The position numbers were made by a program, and so were the translations under genes. DNA of 64,000 nucleotides from Paraescarpia echinospica (Eukaryota; Annelida; Polychaeta; Sabellida; Siboglinidae), in NCBI GenBank assembly GCA_020002185.1, contig CM034532.1:51878702-51942701 (forward strand), read 5' to 3'. Under the pieces are notes generated by a model, which worked only from the letters and a program-made list of their open reading frames with translations, was not told where the DNA came from and did no database searches. Numbering within the stretch: position 1 is the first letter of the stretch; each line of letters begins with the position of its first letter. Shown piece after piece: positions 1 through 13,662 of this stretch.

Positions 1-1480
1 TCATCCATTACTTTTGTAAGTCCTCGTGGAGAACAAATATTATTTAATAGAAAAAGCGATCACGCGTGAGCTACCTATTGAACAAATCGTTTGCAGGACA
101 GAAAGAAGCACGAGGGACAAGATTGCAAACCTTACGTGGATTGGAGAGCAAGCCAAATAGTAGCGAGAGAAGGCATTCCTGTGTTTGCGTGGGAAGGTGG
201 ATGGGTGAGTGGATGAGTGGGTTAGGGTTTTTAGTCTACATAGGAGTTTCCCTTATCCAAGTTGTACATTTAATTACCCATTTTAAATTTCACCTTGCTA
301 TTGTTATGCCATAATGTATATTACTATTATTACTATTATTATTATTTTTGTTATTATTATTCCATATTGTACAATTGGATAAATAAACGTTTTTGTCTGT
401 CTGGGCTGAATTACCCCCATTGTTAGTCGGCACTACTGGTGGAAGATCAACAATATTCAATATGCTGACGACACAAGGCCGTTGGATTACAATAAGCAGA
501 AAGCCTGGCTAACTACTCAAAACAAAAGTGCTATGCAAAATGGCTGGTTTAATGTTTTAATATTTTTTAAAGCGATACGATGTGTTAATTGTGGTGGTAG
601 GCTACTATTCTTGTAGCCGACGATTGCTATTACTGGAAATTATGATAGAAAAATCCAAAGATTGGCTCTTTGCAGGTCAGCAATCGCAAACTTGTAAAAT
701 ATATGTAAGGATAAGTATATAACAATAGCAGCGAAGAAAATACACGTGAACACTTTGGTTCTCCCAGTAGTGATGCATGGGTGAATATCCTGGATAATTA
801 ATTAGAGCAGAGGGAAAACAATATGAAATCAATTTCGAAACGTGGTGCAGAAGGAAGTACTTTGAATTCCACAGACGGTGAAAGAACAAACATATTCGTC
901 CTTGAATAAGTCAGTCAGGTTATCTCACACCACATATGATCAATATAAAAATGTCAATGTTGCGTAGTCAGTAATTATAAGAATTCTACAATTAACATTG
1001 TATTCAGAAGAAAATATGATAATTGTATTAAATCCGTGTAATAACATGTTATCAAACTTAACATGTTTATTACTGTGATTGGAATATAACTTATGTATAA
1101 TACGGTTTAATTGCCCATCAACTAATGTTACACAGTAGTATTTCCGTGATAAACAAAGAACCTGCTACGAATTGAGTCAATTTAGAGTTATAGGCAATGA
1201 CCTGTTACACACCCTTGATAACAACTTCTCAGACATCGAAATTGAGCATAAAAGACAACTCTCATGACTAACAGCTAAATTGGCATAAATGGCACACACA
1301 CTCTGTTATTTGTCAATAACAAAGAATTTGCGACTGTCGCTTCTTTGAAATATCGGATTGGGTTCGAAACCCGAAATCCTTTCAATAATCGCATAAACGT
1401 CCACAGCGCTGGCAAAGCTGAACCCACCAAGAATATAGACAACTATCGGGGGTAATACAAAAACAGGATAGGAATGCTTT
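1..1480. other. non-coding, no gene recognised
   Basis: AT-rich sequence. It holds a short ATT-rich tract near 320-360, an AATAAA at about 380 and a perfect GGGTTCGAAACCC palindrome at 1360-1372 that resembles a lone Pol III B box. A stop-free stretch at about 93-200 reads a fragment ending GIPVFAWEGG, but I find no convincing splice context or family, so it is not called as an exon. Confidence 0.3.
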
Positions 1481-1960
1481 GGGTTCTGGTAACATTGATC
1501 CTTTTCTATACTAGCGAGACATGGCCCTTAACAGCACAGCTCAAGAGAATCATACAATAATGGAGATGAGATGCTACGCCGACATCTTATGCATCCCATA
1601 CGCGGACCATGTAGGAAACGTAGAAGTCAATAGAATCAAGCAATATTTCGGACGACATAACGACATATTTTATCATTACGAAGACAAGCTGAGATGGTAA
1701 GGTCATGTAACAAGTTCCACTGGCTTGGCCAAAACCACCATCCAAGATACTGCGACAGGCAGGAGAGTTAGAGGCAGACAGATAGAGAATTGGGCGGACA
1801 ACATTACATAATGAACAGGGCGCAATACCTACGAAACGGAAGTGGCAGAAAACAAGCGGCGAATGTGGTACGTGATTGTGCGATCATCATTAGAGTTGCC
1901 TCAACTACCAAACAAAGTACTGGATAAGGGATGATGAGGTAAATTAGTCATACACTAGCC
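1480..1960 (+). pseudogene. degraded LINE reverse-transcriptase 3' end
   Basis: Broken reading frames keep the order typical of the C-terminal part of a non-LTR retrotransposon polyprotein. A segment like 'LLY..E.W.LTA.LKRIIQ' is followed by a lysine/arginine-rich 'KLRW.GHV' piece, then a 'GRRVRGRQ..W.DN' piece, a Trp-rich tail, and a stop near 1938. Frames switch several times and there are many stops, so this is an old 5'-truncated insertion. The clade cannot be fixed from this fragment; RTE-like or a related lineage is likely. Confidence 0.5.
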
Positions 1961-1964
1961 TACA

Positions 1965-4510
1965 CCCATCGTACAACTCGGTAGATATTGAAGAATGTAA
2001 ATGAGTAGGTCCCCCTACATTGAATTTATAAAGGTTTCCAAGGTCATATTACAATTAACTTAGACAAAGACAGACAAGCTAATGCATTACCACGACAACA
2101 TCGTAATTAACCTATTGGCCAATCACGCCAGCAATACAGTAACCCTAGCTTCTAATGGAACTAAAATAAACAATGCCAGAATAATAAATGCAATTAAATT
2201 GGTTGTCGTCCGGCTACAATGCTTAGTCTAGGTTGAGAGGAACACGTGATTGTGGTAAAGGTATACTGTTGCACATAAATCAATACTCTCGCCACGTGAA
2301 CATTTGCCAACCGTGCATGCGAAACCCAGACAAAATTATTACACATTATAATTTAACAATAAACGCCAAGTGCCCAGGGTATTCTTTTCGACCCAGCTGA
2401 AAGATTATTGAAATTTAACATTAACAATGCATGTTATTGACGTGAATTCCACTTGACTGAACACTATTCGTAGTATGAACATAAAAACAAAACGTAATCG
2501 TAATTTGTAATTCCCAAATGTCCTCTTTTTGCGTGTTCTGTTTCTTGTATACCGTGAGGAACAAAAGAACAGAGAGAAATTCAAGGACATGGCCAACACC
2601 ACAAAGAACTAAGAAAAAACTATATAATTGATTCGGCCAAATGAATTAATGACAAAACCAACACAGTGGCTAGATGAACGGAGGCCTTCTGGCCAAGGAC
2701 AATAATGCATGTTATGAACCGGGACGAAGGGGGTATTATCGACTCTGCAAGTATAGAAAAGCCTTCTGATTGGGCCAAATTGATCGTAATAGCGATGTGA
2801 ACATTGTTATCAAGATTAATTTCATATACAGTGTTGTTATGAAAATAATTTCAGACTCATCTACAGTGACTTTGACTGGAAATGAGTTAACGAGTTAACC
2901 ACAAAGCGATGTCCGATTGTACAACGCTTTTATCCTTATCGAAACGTAAAGGCGATGGATACTGCTGCAAATTATAAATCTGCCAGATAAACTAAACGTC
3001 ACCTGGACACGGGTGCTCGTTGCATATCCTTGCCTCCGAGTCCCTTCCGTTACAGGTAGTAATTCCGCCATGTTCGACTCCAAAGCAGAAGCGAGTGCGG
3101 TTTGATTGGCCCGTGTCACAGGATCGAGAACAGTCGGTCCATTCTGTCCACGCCGACCACTCGCTGTCAACTACAATGTCATCGCGGTTATCATTAATTG
3201 AACGTATATGCGTAGCTTAGCCAATACAGAAAGGTAATATTTATTAATTCAAGTTGTGTGCCATATAGTATAATACAATATAAAATGATATAATATATGT
3301 ACATGTACATAATACTTCACATGCGCACATTGTCGGGCTGAGATTAATAGTACAATCCTTACTGACACAAATAACATATACAACAAACGACAACACACAC
3401 GTAGACCTACATAACAGAAGATGACATAAACATGTTATGTCCACTAATTGAACCACAGAAAATCATTCACCCTGCAACAAATACAAACACGCATAGCATT
3501 ATGGTTTCAAGCCGTGTGGTTGTGTTCTCGCTGTTCTTATAAGCACGTGTTTACATTAGCCATCTTGCACCAAAGCAAAATAGCTAAAATGGAAATTCGT
3601 GAATATGAACAATACAGTTGGAAAGAGTAACTGTGGAAATATTAATTTGAGGAAACCCGGATGTGCATCATCGATGATTATGATGATGTTTTATCACATG
3701 TAATTTACAAGCAACAGAACATATTTTAAGTAGCCCTCCAACGGAAGACAAGTCTCTCAAAGTCGTCTCTCGGGGAGACTCAACGTCTTTTCCAAATGAG
3801 GTCTCCTAAAAAACGATAAAGACAAAGATTAGGTAACTGCTGTTATAGTCGCTGCAATAAAAATTGAGTTGTCAAGTTATACGTCCTCGTATATGCTAAA
3901 GAAATGTTTTCACCTTGAAATAATGCGTTTTATCATAAATATCACAATTTTGGCAGTAATTGTGTATACACAAGATGCATTTTACGCTTGTGCATCAAAG
4001 TCAGTGAACACGAACAAGCTCTGACCGAGACGCGTGGTAGCGTACATAGAGTCAAAGTAAAACAAGGAACTTGTAAATAGTAGAGAGTGGTAAAAGATGA
4101 AGACGGAGAGCAGGAGACAGTGGATTGATTGTGTGACGCAATAAATGAAAAGGGATAACGTCTAGAAGCGCAGGCAGCAGAATGGTAAGATGGAGGGAGA
4201 GGAGCTGATACGGCAGCGTATTCTGTCAGTCATAGACAGGATAATCAAGAGTGATCAGTCACCAGTATCAGTGCACAACGCGTGTTGATTGTGCTGCCAA
4301 GCGGAACGAGTAATCAGTTTCATGGACCAGCGACTGTAGCAAGGCTGCATTGCAATGAATTCCAGTGTATCGTTTATACGACTACTCTACCAAACACGAC
4401 CCCATTTAGTCGGGCTTCCTTTTATATTTCAACTTCACCACTGGTAAACTGGGTCGTGTATAGGTCATGAACTCGCATTCACAACAAGCACGCATTGGAA
4501 CGCAGTATTA
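1965..4510. other. non-coding, no gene recognised
   Basis: No exon with both splice sites or a recognisable domain was found. The block at about 2990-3215 is richer in G+C and CpG than its surroundings and is open in short frames on both strands, so it might be a promoter or first exon, but nothing decides this. Confidence 0.3.
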
Positions 4511-4516
4511 TGTTCG

Positions 4517-4760
4517 TAACGTGTGTGCGTGTGTGTGCGTGTGTTTGCGTGTGCGTGCGTGCGTGTGTGTGTTTGCGTGTGCGTGCATGCGTGCGTGTGT
4601 GCGTGCGTGTGTGTGTGTGAGTGTGTGCGTGTGCGTGTGCGTGTGTGTGAACATACGTTCGTCCGTATATATGTGTGTGTATGATTTGTATGGTTTACAC
4701 ACGCACATGCACGCACGCACGCACACACACACACACACACGTGTACATATGTGGATACGT
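4517..4760. repeat. compound GT-rich then CA-rich microsatellite
   Basis: An interrupted (GT/GC)n tract from about 4517 to 4650 is followed after about 50 bases by a (CA/CG)n tract at about 4695-4740. The two tracts are near reverse complements, so they form an imperfect inverted repeat. Short open frames here are low-complexity artefacts. Confidence 0.85.
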
Positions 4761-5059
4761 GTGTTTGTGTATATGAATTAAAACGTGTTTTCTACAGTTT
4801 TCTCAAAACATTACATTATCCAGAAAACAAATTATTATTAACTTACTATAGTCATGGTTAATGACATTCCTGTTATGGATATGGTAACGTAACGAGAAAG
4901 GGTGGGTTTTATTTGGATACTGTGACCACAGTAAAATTGCTTCTCTAAAGTGAGGAGGAAAACACGATAAGAGCTTTGTGACAATACGGTTCTCTGCCTG
5001 TCTGTTATGTGTTTGTTTGGTTGTTTGTGGACCCATATTTCCTTTAGTTTTGCATGGAG

Positions 5060-5317
5060 ATGAAATGTTGTGTGCTATGTTAGGGGTCCACTGGGTTGGT
5101 TAGTAGATTTAGTTTTGTCGAAATTAGTCCGGGTGTGGGCAACTCACAATTTTAAAATGTCAGTTTTGTATGCATGTGTCTCATATTTTGTGTGCGATCC
5201 AACGGACCCACTGGGGTCGTTCGTAGATTTAGATTTTCGAAATTCGGTTGAGGCAGTTGGGATCTCGGGGATCATAAACTGCCTTTTTCCCCGGGCAACG
5301 CCGGGTAACTCGTCTAG
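5060..5317 (+). mobile_element. Helitron-like 3' terminus (non-autonomous)
   Basis: The segment ends in CTAG (5314-5317) followed by T. A GC-rich hairpin, CCCGG-GCAACG-CCGGG, sits about 9 bases upstream, which is the classic Helitron 3' arrangement. Upstream is an internal diverged duplication, about 5083-5125 against 5202-5243, both containing 'AGATTTAG' and 'TCGAAATT'. No Rep/helicase coding is visible and the 5' TC end was not located, so the start is approximate. Confidence 0.45.
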
Positions 5318-5329
5318 TTATTTATAATG

Positions 5330-7590
5330 ACTTCCCTCCTGTAATGTTGGTAATACAAAGAAATCGACGAAAACATGTGTATTCTTGGTAGCAAAATGGG
5401 GGTTAATTTGCTATGACCATAGAACAATAGTCCTCATGCCATACGACGGACAACACAAAGAAACAAAGACATTAGTAATGATCATATATGATGCCAAGCA
5501 GATTGAGCAACAAGGGATCATTTAGTACCCAATTACGTGCAACTTGTTCAGCAACAGTTATTATATATATAGTGCACCTGCTATTGGCCAAACTGGGTGT
5601 TGAGGGCCAACATACCACAGAGGGCACGATAGAGTAGTAGTATTCTGAAGTTTCGGTCACTGCCGCAAACCCCACAATTACATGTTAGCATCATGGCCGT
5701 CTTTGCGTCTAAACCAATTAGGTCAAAATACAGTACTAGTTACTCGCGAAGCTAAATGCACACTTGCTATCAGCTGAACGCATCAATACTTCATGAGACT
5801 CGGGCGTTTGAGGCGGACGGGCCGAGATGTACACATGTATCCACTGTGTGTTAACGGGAACATAGGACGTCTTAATGATCGTTACATCAGTACGGTTGGC
5901 ATTAGTTGGGTGGTGGCAACATGTCACATAATTTGTTTCGCCTTTTCGGCCAATGGTGTGTGTGTGTGCGTGTGCGTGTGCGTGGTGCGTGTGTGTGTGT
6001 GAGTGTGTGCGTTCCCTAGACCTTTGGAATGTGCCCCCGTTTTAGCGAGTCTCAAGGGAGATGCAATTGGAAGTGTTTGTTGGTGAGCTTAAACATTACA
6101 CCTTTTCCGCGGCGCATGCGTAGTGTGTGTGCGAGAACGGTTGCGGGTCCACTCAGCGGCTATTTCCAAGGTTTGCATTGATTCAGATTAGCCTCCAGTG
6201 GTCGTATTGATATCGTTTATGAAACCGGATTACATCAAGCTATGCAACTAGATCAGGATTTAGATGAAGTGTCACAGGTGGTATGTATATACATTTCACT
6301 CCTCTAGTACAAAAATAGCCACTTTATTCCAAACCTCTACGAACACATGGTGCCAGTCGCGGCATGGCACAGGGAGCATCCCGTTGCCTGTCTGGTCCAA
6401 TACATTGTGTGTAATAATTCTACATCAGATGTAATGTGTTTACTCAATACCTTGATAATATACATGTATATATGTAAATGATGTACTTATTTTTAGGTGT
6501 AATTAATAGTTATTTTAATTTCTTCCAGACATGGACAGAAAAGGACATCCATTGTATTATTGACCTCTCTCACTGCAAGCATTTGATAAAATGTTCAGTG
6601 ACACCATTTTCACAGTTCAACTAATGTAATAGTTTCCATTTCGTGTACTATTGGAACATGCCAAAGTCTAACAAATATAAGCAGAACTATGTGGTTAAGA
6701 AATGTGAATGAAGAAAAAATTGAGCCACAAAGCACAAACCAAATGGCAGAATGCCGGCGGAAAAGGTATATTGTGAAGGTAGTTGTGAACACTCTTCAAC
6801 AGCATCCCTCACCCTCTTAACCATCCCACCTGCCTTCCAATGTCATGACCGACAGCGCGACTCCGGGGTGTTGCTCAAGCTACAAAAAAATCAATACCAT
6901 GCCTTTTTCAACTTGGCATCGAAACAGGCTTGTGAAAAAATTTTATTACGACATCCGCATTTTGACGGATGTTAATACGGACCACGGGCCAACATTCTAA
7001 ATGTTTTTGACTATTATATTAGGAAAGTGTGTCTACCTCTTTCATGCATATTATGAAAAATAATAACCATGTTTCAACATGCACAACGCTTGCCCAATCT
7101 GTGTCGACACACTGTATGAAAGATGTTAGTGTTGGCAGCAAATCTGCCTGCAGCAGTTCCTGTTGTATACAACAACAGCGCTGTTGATTAAAAGTCAGAG
7201 TACCAAGTATAGTATTCCTTCGCATACAATAATAGTATTGATCATCGTGTTACGTTATCCAGCAATTGTCCCGTCATTACTCATTCAAACCATAAAGCGG
7301 TGACGCTATTTCGTATAAACGCCAACAAAGTATAACGCATCGCTTGCTTGCTCCTAGAAGCATGACAAGTACTCAAACGAAAACATTTACGTGTATCATA
7401 AAATTGAACTCATTAAAGTTTTATAGCAGCCTTCTATCGCCACCATTGATATACAACTGTGTAAACAGGCGTAAACTACATGGTAGTATCAAGAAAACAT
7501 GGACATGATGTTGGCGTGTTTTGGAATTTGCTAAAGTACCAAATAAACATAAACAGAAACCGAATTATGACGAGTAAGGAGGGTTTGTGG
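5330..7590. other. non-coding, no gene recognised
   Basis: Contains a short (TG)n tract at 5955-6008 and otherwise unique AT-rich sequence. Short frames lack domain similarity and splice context. Confidence 0.3.
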
Positions 7591-7599
7591 TTGTGTGTG

Positions 7600-7846
<247 letters not shown>

Positions 7847-7859
7847 ATTCAGCGAGTAA

Positions 7860-8995
7860 TTTAGTTAGTGATGCTACATAGTTGAAACAGTTGACATACG
7901 TTTTGTTGAACTTACCTTTAGTAGTATCGTCGACGTATAGAACAGCAGACCAGTTACATCCTCCCAAGCGCTCGCATATCGGCGCCACGAACCTTGACCG
8001 TCGTCATTTAGTAAGGTCATCGTGTAATTGAAGTCACGTATATTACAGCAAGCAACAGTTACTGTGTCGCCTTAAATTTTATTCGGTTACCTACGACGCA
8101 CTTTTCTCAATCGGTCTTCAACCGTGCGTGGCAGCGGAAGGAATCGAGTTTGAAATGTTCCAGTAATAAGAGATGCGTTTTACAACCTCTCGTGTCTGGT
8201 TTCAGTCAAGTGGCATTAACAATTTAGTACGTAGTTTGGCCTGGCAGCCACCGACTCTCCCCATTGGTTTATCTCTAGAGATCACTGCGGAGCATAGCAA
8301 CAGGCTCATGGGAAACGACACATATAAAAGTCCCTACATAGTAAGGCCTCGCGCAATTCGAACTAGGTTGTTTAGTAAACCTTGTGCTTTCGTCCACTGA
8401 ATTCATGGGTAAAGTGTATATCAACAGTCAGAATTATTTTCTTTCCCCAAGACGCTGTCTATCGTAGTGATAATTATTCTCTTTCGCCAAGACGCTGTCA
8501 TTATCGAAGTCGGATATCTGGGCGTTGGTCTTTACTTTAATCCGTTGTTGTGGCTACTAATAGTTGCATGACAGTGTTTCACGCGACTTAGTCATAATCA
8601 ACCTATTCTTAAATTGACGTCACGATCATAATGAAACGGGTCTATTGAACACGTCCACCACAAATCGGTTGTGTGCGGACGACGAAGAAGAAAACAAAAC
8701 CATGTTGACAATAATGTACGGAGATTATCTTTCGGATGCGCTATGCACAATTTTTGTCAAATGTCCCTAACTGGTCGGCGGCTCCGAAGAACCGCAAGAA
8801 ATACGCGCAACGTTATGAATAATCGACTTACATCCCTACTGCGTACGATACGAACCAAAAAAATGGTCAGAACTTTAACAAACTGTGAGTGTCGAAACCA
8901 AATGAAGGCGTTAATTCTTTTCTTCCGAATGTTCGTAGATTAATCCCTGAATGTTTTACGCCCGAGATGCAAATCATCTAGGATGAAAACGTTTT
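7860..8995. other. non-coding, no gene recognised
   Basis: A diverged tandem duplication of about 45 bp lies at about 8433-8515 (shared core 'CCAAGACGCTGTC'). A 90-codon frame at 8671-8943 is Arg/Asn-rich with no recognisable domain and no support from a promoter or splice sites. Confidence 0.3.
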
Positions 8996-9000
8996 AATTC

Positions 9001-9111
9001 CTACATACATACATACATACATACATACATACATACATACATACATACATACATACATACACACACATGCATGCACACACAAACACACACACAAACACAC
9101 ACACACACACG

Positions 9112-9159
<48 letters not shown>

Positions 9160-9160
9160 C
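9001..9160. repeat. (CATA)n and (CA)n microsatellites
   Basis: About 15 units of CATA (9003-9062) are followed by (CA)n with a few interruptions to about 9156. A shorter TG-rich stretch at about 9288-9330 is again complementary to the CA tract. Confidence 0.95.
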
Positions 9161-9339
9161 ATTACTTACTTATGTCATCCATTTAGCGTGGTTATATGAT
9201 GAGCTGTTTCTACAGAAAAAAACATAGGGTTTATATACATACTAACGTACATAGTATATGCATACATACATACACCCAACAGTGGATGTGTGCGTGTGTT
9301 TGCGTGCGTGCGTACGTGCATGTGTGCATTGCATGTTAG

Positions 9340-11110
9340 AAGCACCAACTCGCCACAAATGTCTTCAAAGGAAGTAGTTTCCACGATCCTAATAATGAAA
9401 GTTTCTTGAAAACCAGACGACCTGTGATGACAATGAAGTATTCACAATGTATACCACGTCTGTTGTTACACTGCAACTAATGCCTGCCGTGTTATCTGTT
9501 ATACGTCCACCGTTTTAGCGTGTACGTCAGCCGTGTTACTCAACCTATAATTGACGCCATGGTAATTAGCAACAGTTGGAATTTAGGTGATATGTAACAT
9601 CCTAACAATAGACAGGCTCGTTATAAGGTTTCGCCGAGGAGTTTTCGTGACTGACAAATTAGTCGTACATTTACGCATTCGGTAGTTCTTTTTTCATACA
9701 GGATCATGCATTGCACAAAATTCGTTGACTAATCTTCTTTTTCAACGGACAAGTACAATAAAGAATTAACTTGTCCGTACAGTAATTAATGAGTCCGTAC
9801 AGCAATTAGTCCAATTTGTACAATAGAAAACTAATTTATAAAACCTAGTTTACCATAATCAATGGAGTACACATTAGACTTATTAATGTTGTTTAATTTA
9901 TAAATCAAAATTCTAGAAATTGTTATCTATACTAAAATTCATTTGGATTGCAACAAACCTAATTATATAATGAAGTAGTTTATATGTTGAATATTTAAAT
10001 AGTTATATTATAAATGTGTTGAACAGTTAAATAGTCATCATAATAATAATAATATATTTATTCGTAAAGTAATATCAATGCTCTCTAACACATCTTTGAT
10101 TAACGACACTTTGATGAATACCGTCCAGTGAGGTCATCACTATAGTTTCATTATTTTATTAAAGATTTACCGGTACTGTAAAACAATACATTTCTACTAC
10201 CACAGGTGGTACCGCTATAAGCCCTTGCGAAATCACCCTAGTTGCACTACATTCCTATTTTATATATGTATTGCATTGCAATTCCTTAGGTTTGTTGTCC
10301 TAGCTGCATTACTGTTTTCAAAATGTCTTCGACACGTGTTAAAATAAACATGGATACAAATAAATAAATAATGTAATAAAAAGAAAGAACATACCACAGT
10401 TCGGCTATTTGGGGGTGTCTACACGTAAGTGACCGCGGGAATTAAAATTTGTAATTGCGTATGTGCGTGTATGCCCCTGTGTTCGTTATGGACGTGCGTT
10501 CATCTGTTCTCATAAGTCATAACGCACATATCTGGCCACAGCATGCACACATGAAACGACGGCCTAGGGCTAAAGTCTGATGAGATCGTGACACATTACT
10601 CATAAAGCCATCTGTCATTTATTTCTAATAAATGAAAAATAGTCTGGTTGGTAATACTTAATAGACCTATAGACCCTTGGGCTATTCAAAATATTGTCTT
10701 ATGATCGTATAAATATGGCATGAATGTGATATCAAAGCAAAGGAATTTCTGCATTGCATAATTCGGTGTTGTTTGGCTGATCGCTGTAGAATTCCTACAT
10801 TACACAATGGAATGCCAATAAAGTTGTGACTTGACATAAATTACACATTTATTTAATTCCTCCTTATGTAGCGATCGCCTTAGGATAAGTTTATAGCCTG
10901 TCATGGATATATGCCTGATTGCCGTAGTACGAACGTTGCTGTATTTAGCGCGGTTTAGTCATTGAAATAATGACTGAAACAAGTCGTTCTATGCTCGAGC
11001 TATGGCATATGGAAATCTTTGGTGGTTTTCTTCGTTGATCTTTCTGTTGTGTGCTCCACACATTTATATGCAAATAGTATCGTCACGTACAATGAATAAG
11101 TGAGGAAAGA
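9340..11110. other. AT-rich non-coding sequence
   Basis: No exon or mobile-element terminus recognised. Short local repeats occur (for example 'GTCCGTACAG' twice at about 9773-9800) and a short run of AAT units near 10042-10055. Confidence 0.3.
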
Positions 11111-11119
11111 CTTACAAAG

Positions 11120-11305
11120 AGAGTATAGAAAACAGAAGTGGGTTGCAGAAAAGAAGAAGACTAAAACGAAGATGGAAAGACAGCGTATAGCGAGATGAAG
11201 AAAGTGTATGGACGAACGGCCGAGCATGGAAGATCATTGCAGAAGACCAAGATAGATTGAGAGCTGTAGTAAACACGACAGAAGAGGCTACCAAGTGAAG
11301 TTTGC
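11120..11305 (+). pseudogene. short LINE 3' coding remnant
   Basis: One frame reads an Arg/Lys-rich 'RRLKRRWKDSV' piece, then an internal stop, then a segment like 'AEDQDRLRAVVNTTEEATK' and a stop. This layout (basic RRWKD motif, then a DR..W/R segment) is the usual C-terminal tail of RTE-like and related LINE polyproteins. It is too short to classify. Confidence 0.3.
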
Positions 11306-11468
11306 TAGCAAATGATGTTACCACTGATCCCTTTCGTCAAGTGTGTTTGTTCTCAGATAAGTAGTAACGCCCATCACTTCCGTCTTGTTTATACTTAATT
11401 CCTTGCATGCCACGACATGTTTTGTGTTTACAGCATGTTAGCTAATACTGCTGCGTGGTTGCAACAAC

Positions 11469-11831
11469 ATGTGTTTTATCGATATCCATTATTTATTGCA
11501 ACATCCACCATTGTTGATGGCCTGTTTGTGTAAACTTATAATTCACTGTCGTCCGAACGGAAATAATATTGACGGGGTTGAGCCGGAGTTTCAGCACTCC
11601 GCTGTCGGACATGACTTTAGAAAATGGAAGAGTTTTCGTGGTGACAAAATCTATGCAGTGGTCTCACTCACCACTATGACGCTGTCGGACATATCTGAAG
11701 ACGGAGGGACGGGTGAGTTGAATATTTTTGGAGATGACATTCATCATTTTTGCAGGAAAACAGACGGTGGGTGGGTGTTGTTGAAGATTTTCAAGGAACA
11801 ATTACGAAATTGTATTATGCAGTTATGCTAA
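11469..11831 (+). other. unassigned open frame, 120 codons
   Basis: This is one of the few frames over 100 codons that is not inside a repeat. It has a central Gly/Asp-rich part (GDKIYAVVSLTTMTLSDISE) and no motif I recognise. There is no evidence of splicing. It could be a decayed mobile-element fragment or chance. Confidence 0.15.
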
Positions 11832-13654
11832 TTCAACTCGGAAGTTGCAACTGAAATGGCGCTTACCAAAACATCTTCAAAACCAATAAGATATTGGTGG
11901 AACTAAGCACCCCCATTCTCGACATAGGGGGCTCAGCTTCCCAAGCTCCCGAGTTCCGAAGAAAAGATACAAATATTAATAACATATGCACTCAGAAACA
12001 GTATCATCTTCTAATAGCACAAATTGGAAGTGAAATATGTAGATTATCCATTTTGCTTTAACTTCTAGAAGAGCAAAATGTTGTAATAAACAAATTAGCT
12101 TTATTACGATATCAACATTTTAGCTAGGATTAACATTAGCAACAACGTATTTCTGGAAACAAATAAAAGAAACGACTACTAACTAACCTTTCTACAAGTC
12201 TCGAGTTGTCTGCTAGATATCCGAGTGTGTATAGGTAAATTTTGCAACAAGATAAAATGGAGTTATACCGCTTTTTCCTTAGTAAATATCGTAATAAATA
12301 TTTTGAAATGATGTCGTAGTCGTTATTTCTACGGATCGAAACAGCTAAAATATTTTTTTTTCAGTGATTTATTTTAAAACTGCATTACCATTTTAATATG
12401 ATGCAGTGGACATTGGTGGTTTGGCTACTTGGATGTGATCCTGGGTTTACATCTTAAGGTATACCCAAGAAATAAAGCTAATCATGCATGTTCGAACTCG
12501 GCGTAACAGTATCTATTCATATAACATATTCATGATAGAAATGTGATGATATGTGTTTCAGAGCGTCTGCAAAGACACCCTCACTTAACTTGTGCACATG
12601 TTGATATTTTGCCATTATCATCTGGATCGCAAGCGTGTTAAATCTTGTTAAATAACTTTTTAGTGCCCCCCAAAGTCTCAAATGCCTAGTCAAACAAATA
12701 CACTTTAAGACAGCATGATCCTTTATATACATTATATTGATACTGATGTTATGGCCAATTCATTCATCCACACCCTGTAAAGCTGAAAATGCCTTTGTTG
12801 TCAGAAATATATATCGGGGGAAATTGTATCCCCTTAGTCATATTGATGTGGATGTTTTTTCTTTAAAAACATATTCATATCAAAGTCTAACCAAACTGCA
12901 TCTGCTGCATGTCATAAATCCATTTTGAGCCATTTGGCGTGCCTCTATATTTGATTTCTTTTTTCAAACAATAATTGCAAATTCACCCTGTGAGATCGCG
13001 AGTGCAAAGCAAATAGATAATTTATAAAGGTAAAATTAGTGCAATGCCATCAGCCACGGGAAACCAGGCCACTTTAATTATGTATATATATTATGCTTTC
13101 CACCAAAGAATAATCCAAAATGCATTGTCAAGGGAAAACATAATATGCTGAATGTTGACAAGATTAAATGTTTTCGAGTGTGTGCCATCTGTCGGATTAA
13201 TTACTAGCATTGTGCCGGAAGTAGTAGCTTAATCTAGCTTGATCAAATGTCACGCGACAGAGGCAAGCGCATCTACTAGTACAGTGGCGAGGGGATATGA
13301 TTGTGCACTTTTTGCCAAATTCATGAAAATTGGCAAACACGTAGCTTAATATGATACAGATTCATATAAAGCCAAATATATATCGCCGTGGAAATGGTAT
13401 CTAGCCACCATCTTGATTTTTAAAATGCGCCACTGCGCTCCTTATAGTATGTCACGCATAGGGTCTCCGGATCGCAAGGGTCGCGAGGGTCAGCGTGACG
13501 AAGCGCTACATGTGGCGGGGGTCACCGGGCAAGCGTTACGTAAATAAATTAAACAAAAACGTGTTATCTCGTTTAGATGTTAAAATCTGACGGAGAGCAC
13601 GAATTATTAAGTTGTGTGATTTGCAATCAGTCGTGTGTGTCTTTTAGTGTTTTA
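11832..13654. other. non-coding flank of the hAT insertion
   Basis: Nothing recognisable was found. About 13440-13530 is markedly richer in CpG than the surrounding AT-rich sequence. Short frames at 12517-12928 have no supporting features. Confidence 0.3.
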
Positions 13655-13662
13655 AGCTTACC
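13655..13662. repeat. hAT target-site duplication, left copy (AGCTTACC)
   Basis: AGCTTACC lies immediately left of the CAGAGGTG terminus and is repeated exactly at 15259-15266, immediately right of the other terminus. Eight-base duplications are diagnostic of hAT insertion. Confidence 0.9.

Noticed and set aside
12600..12660. Fourth copy of the LINE 3' tail (ATCTGGATCGCAA...TTAAATCTTGTTAAATA)
   Set aside because: Only about 35 bases resemble the tail, with no flanking similarity.
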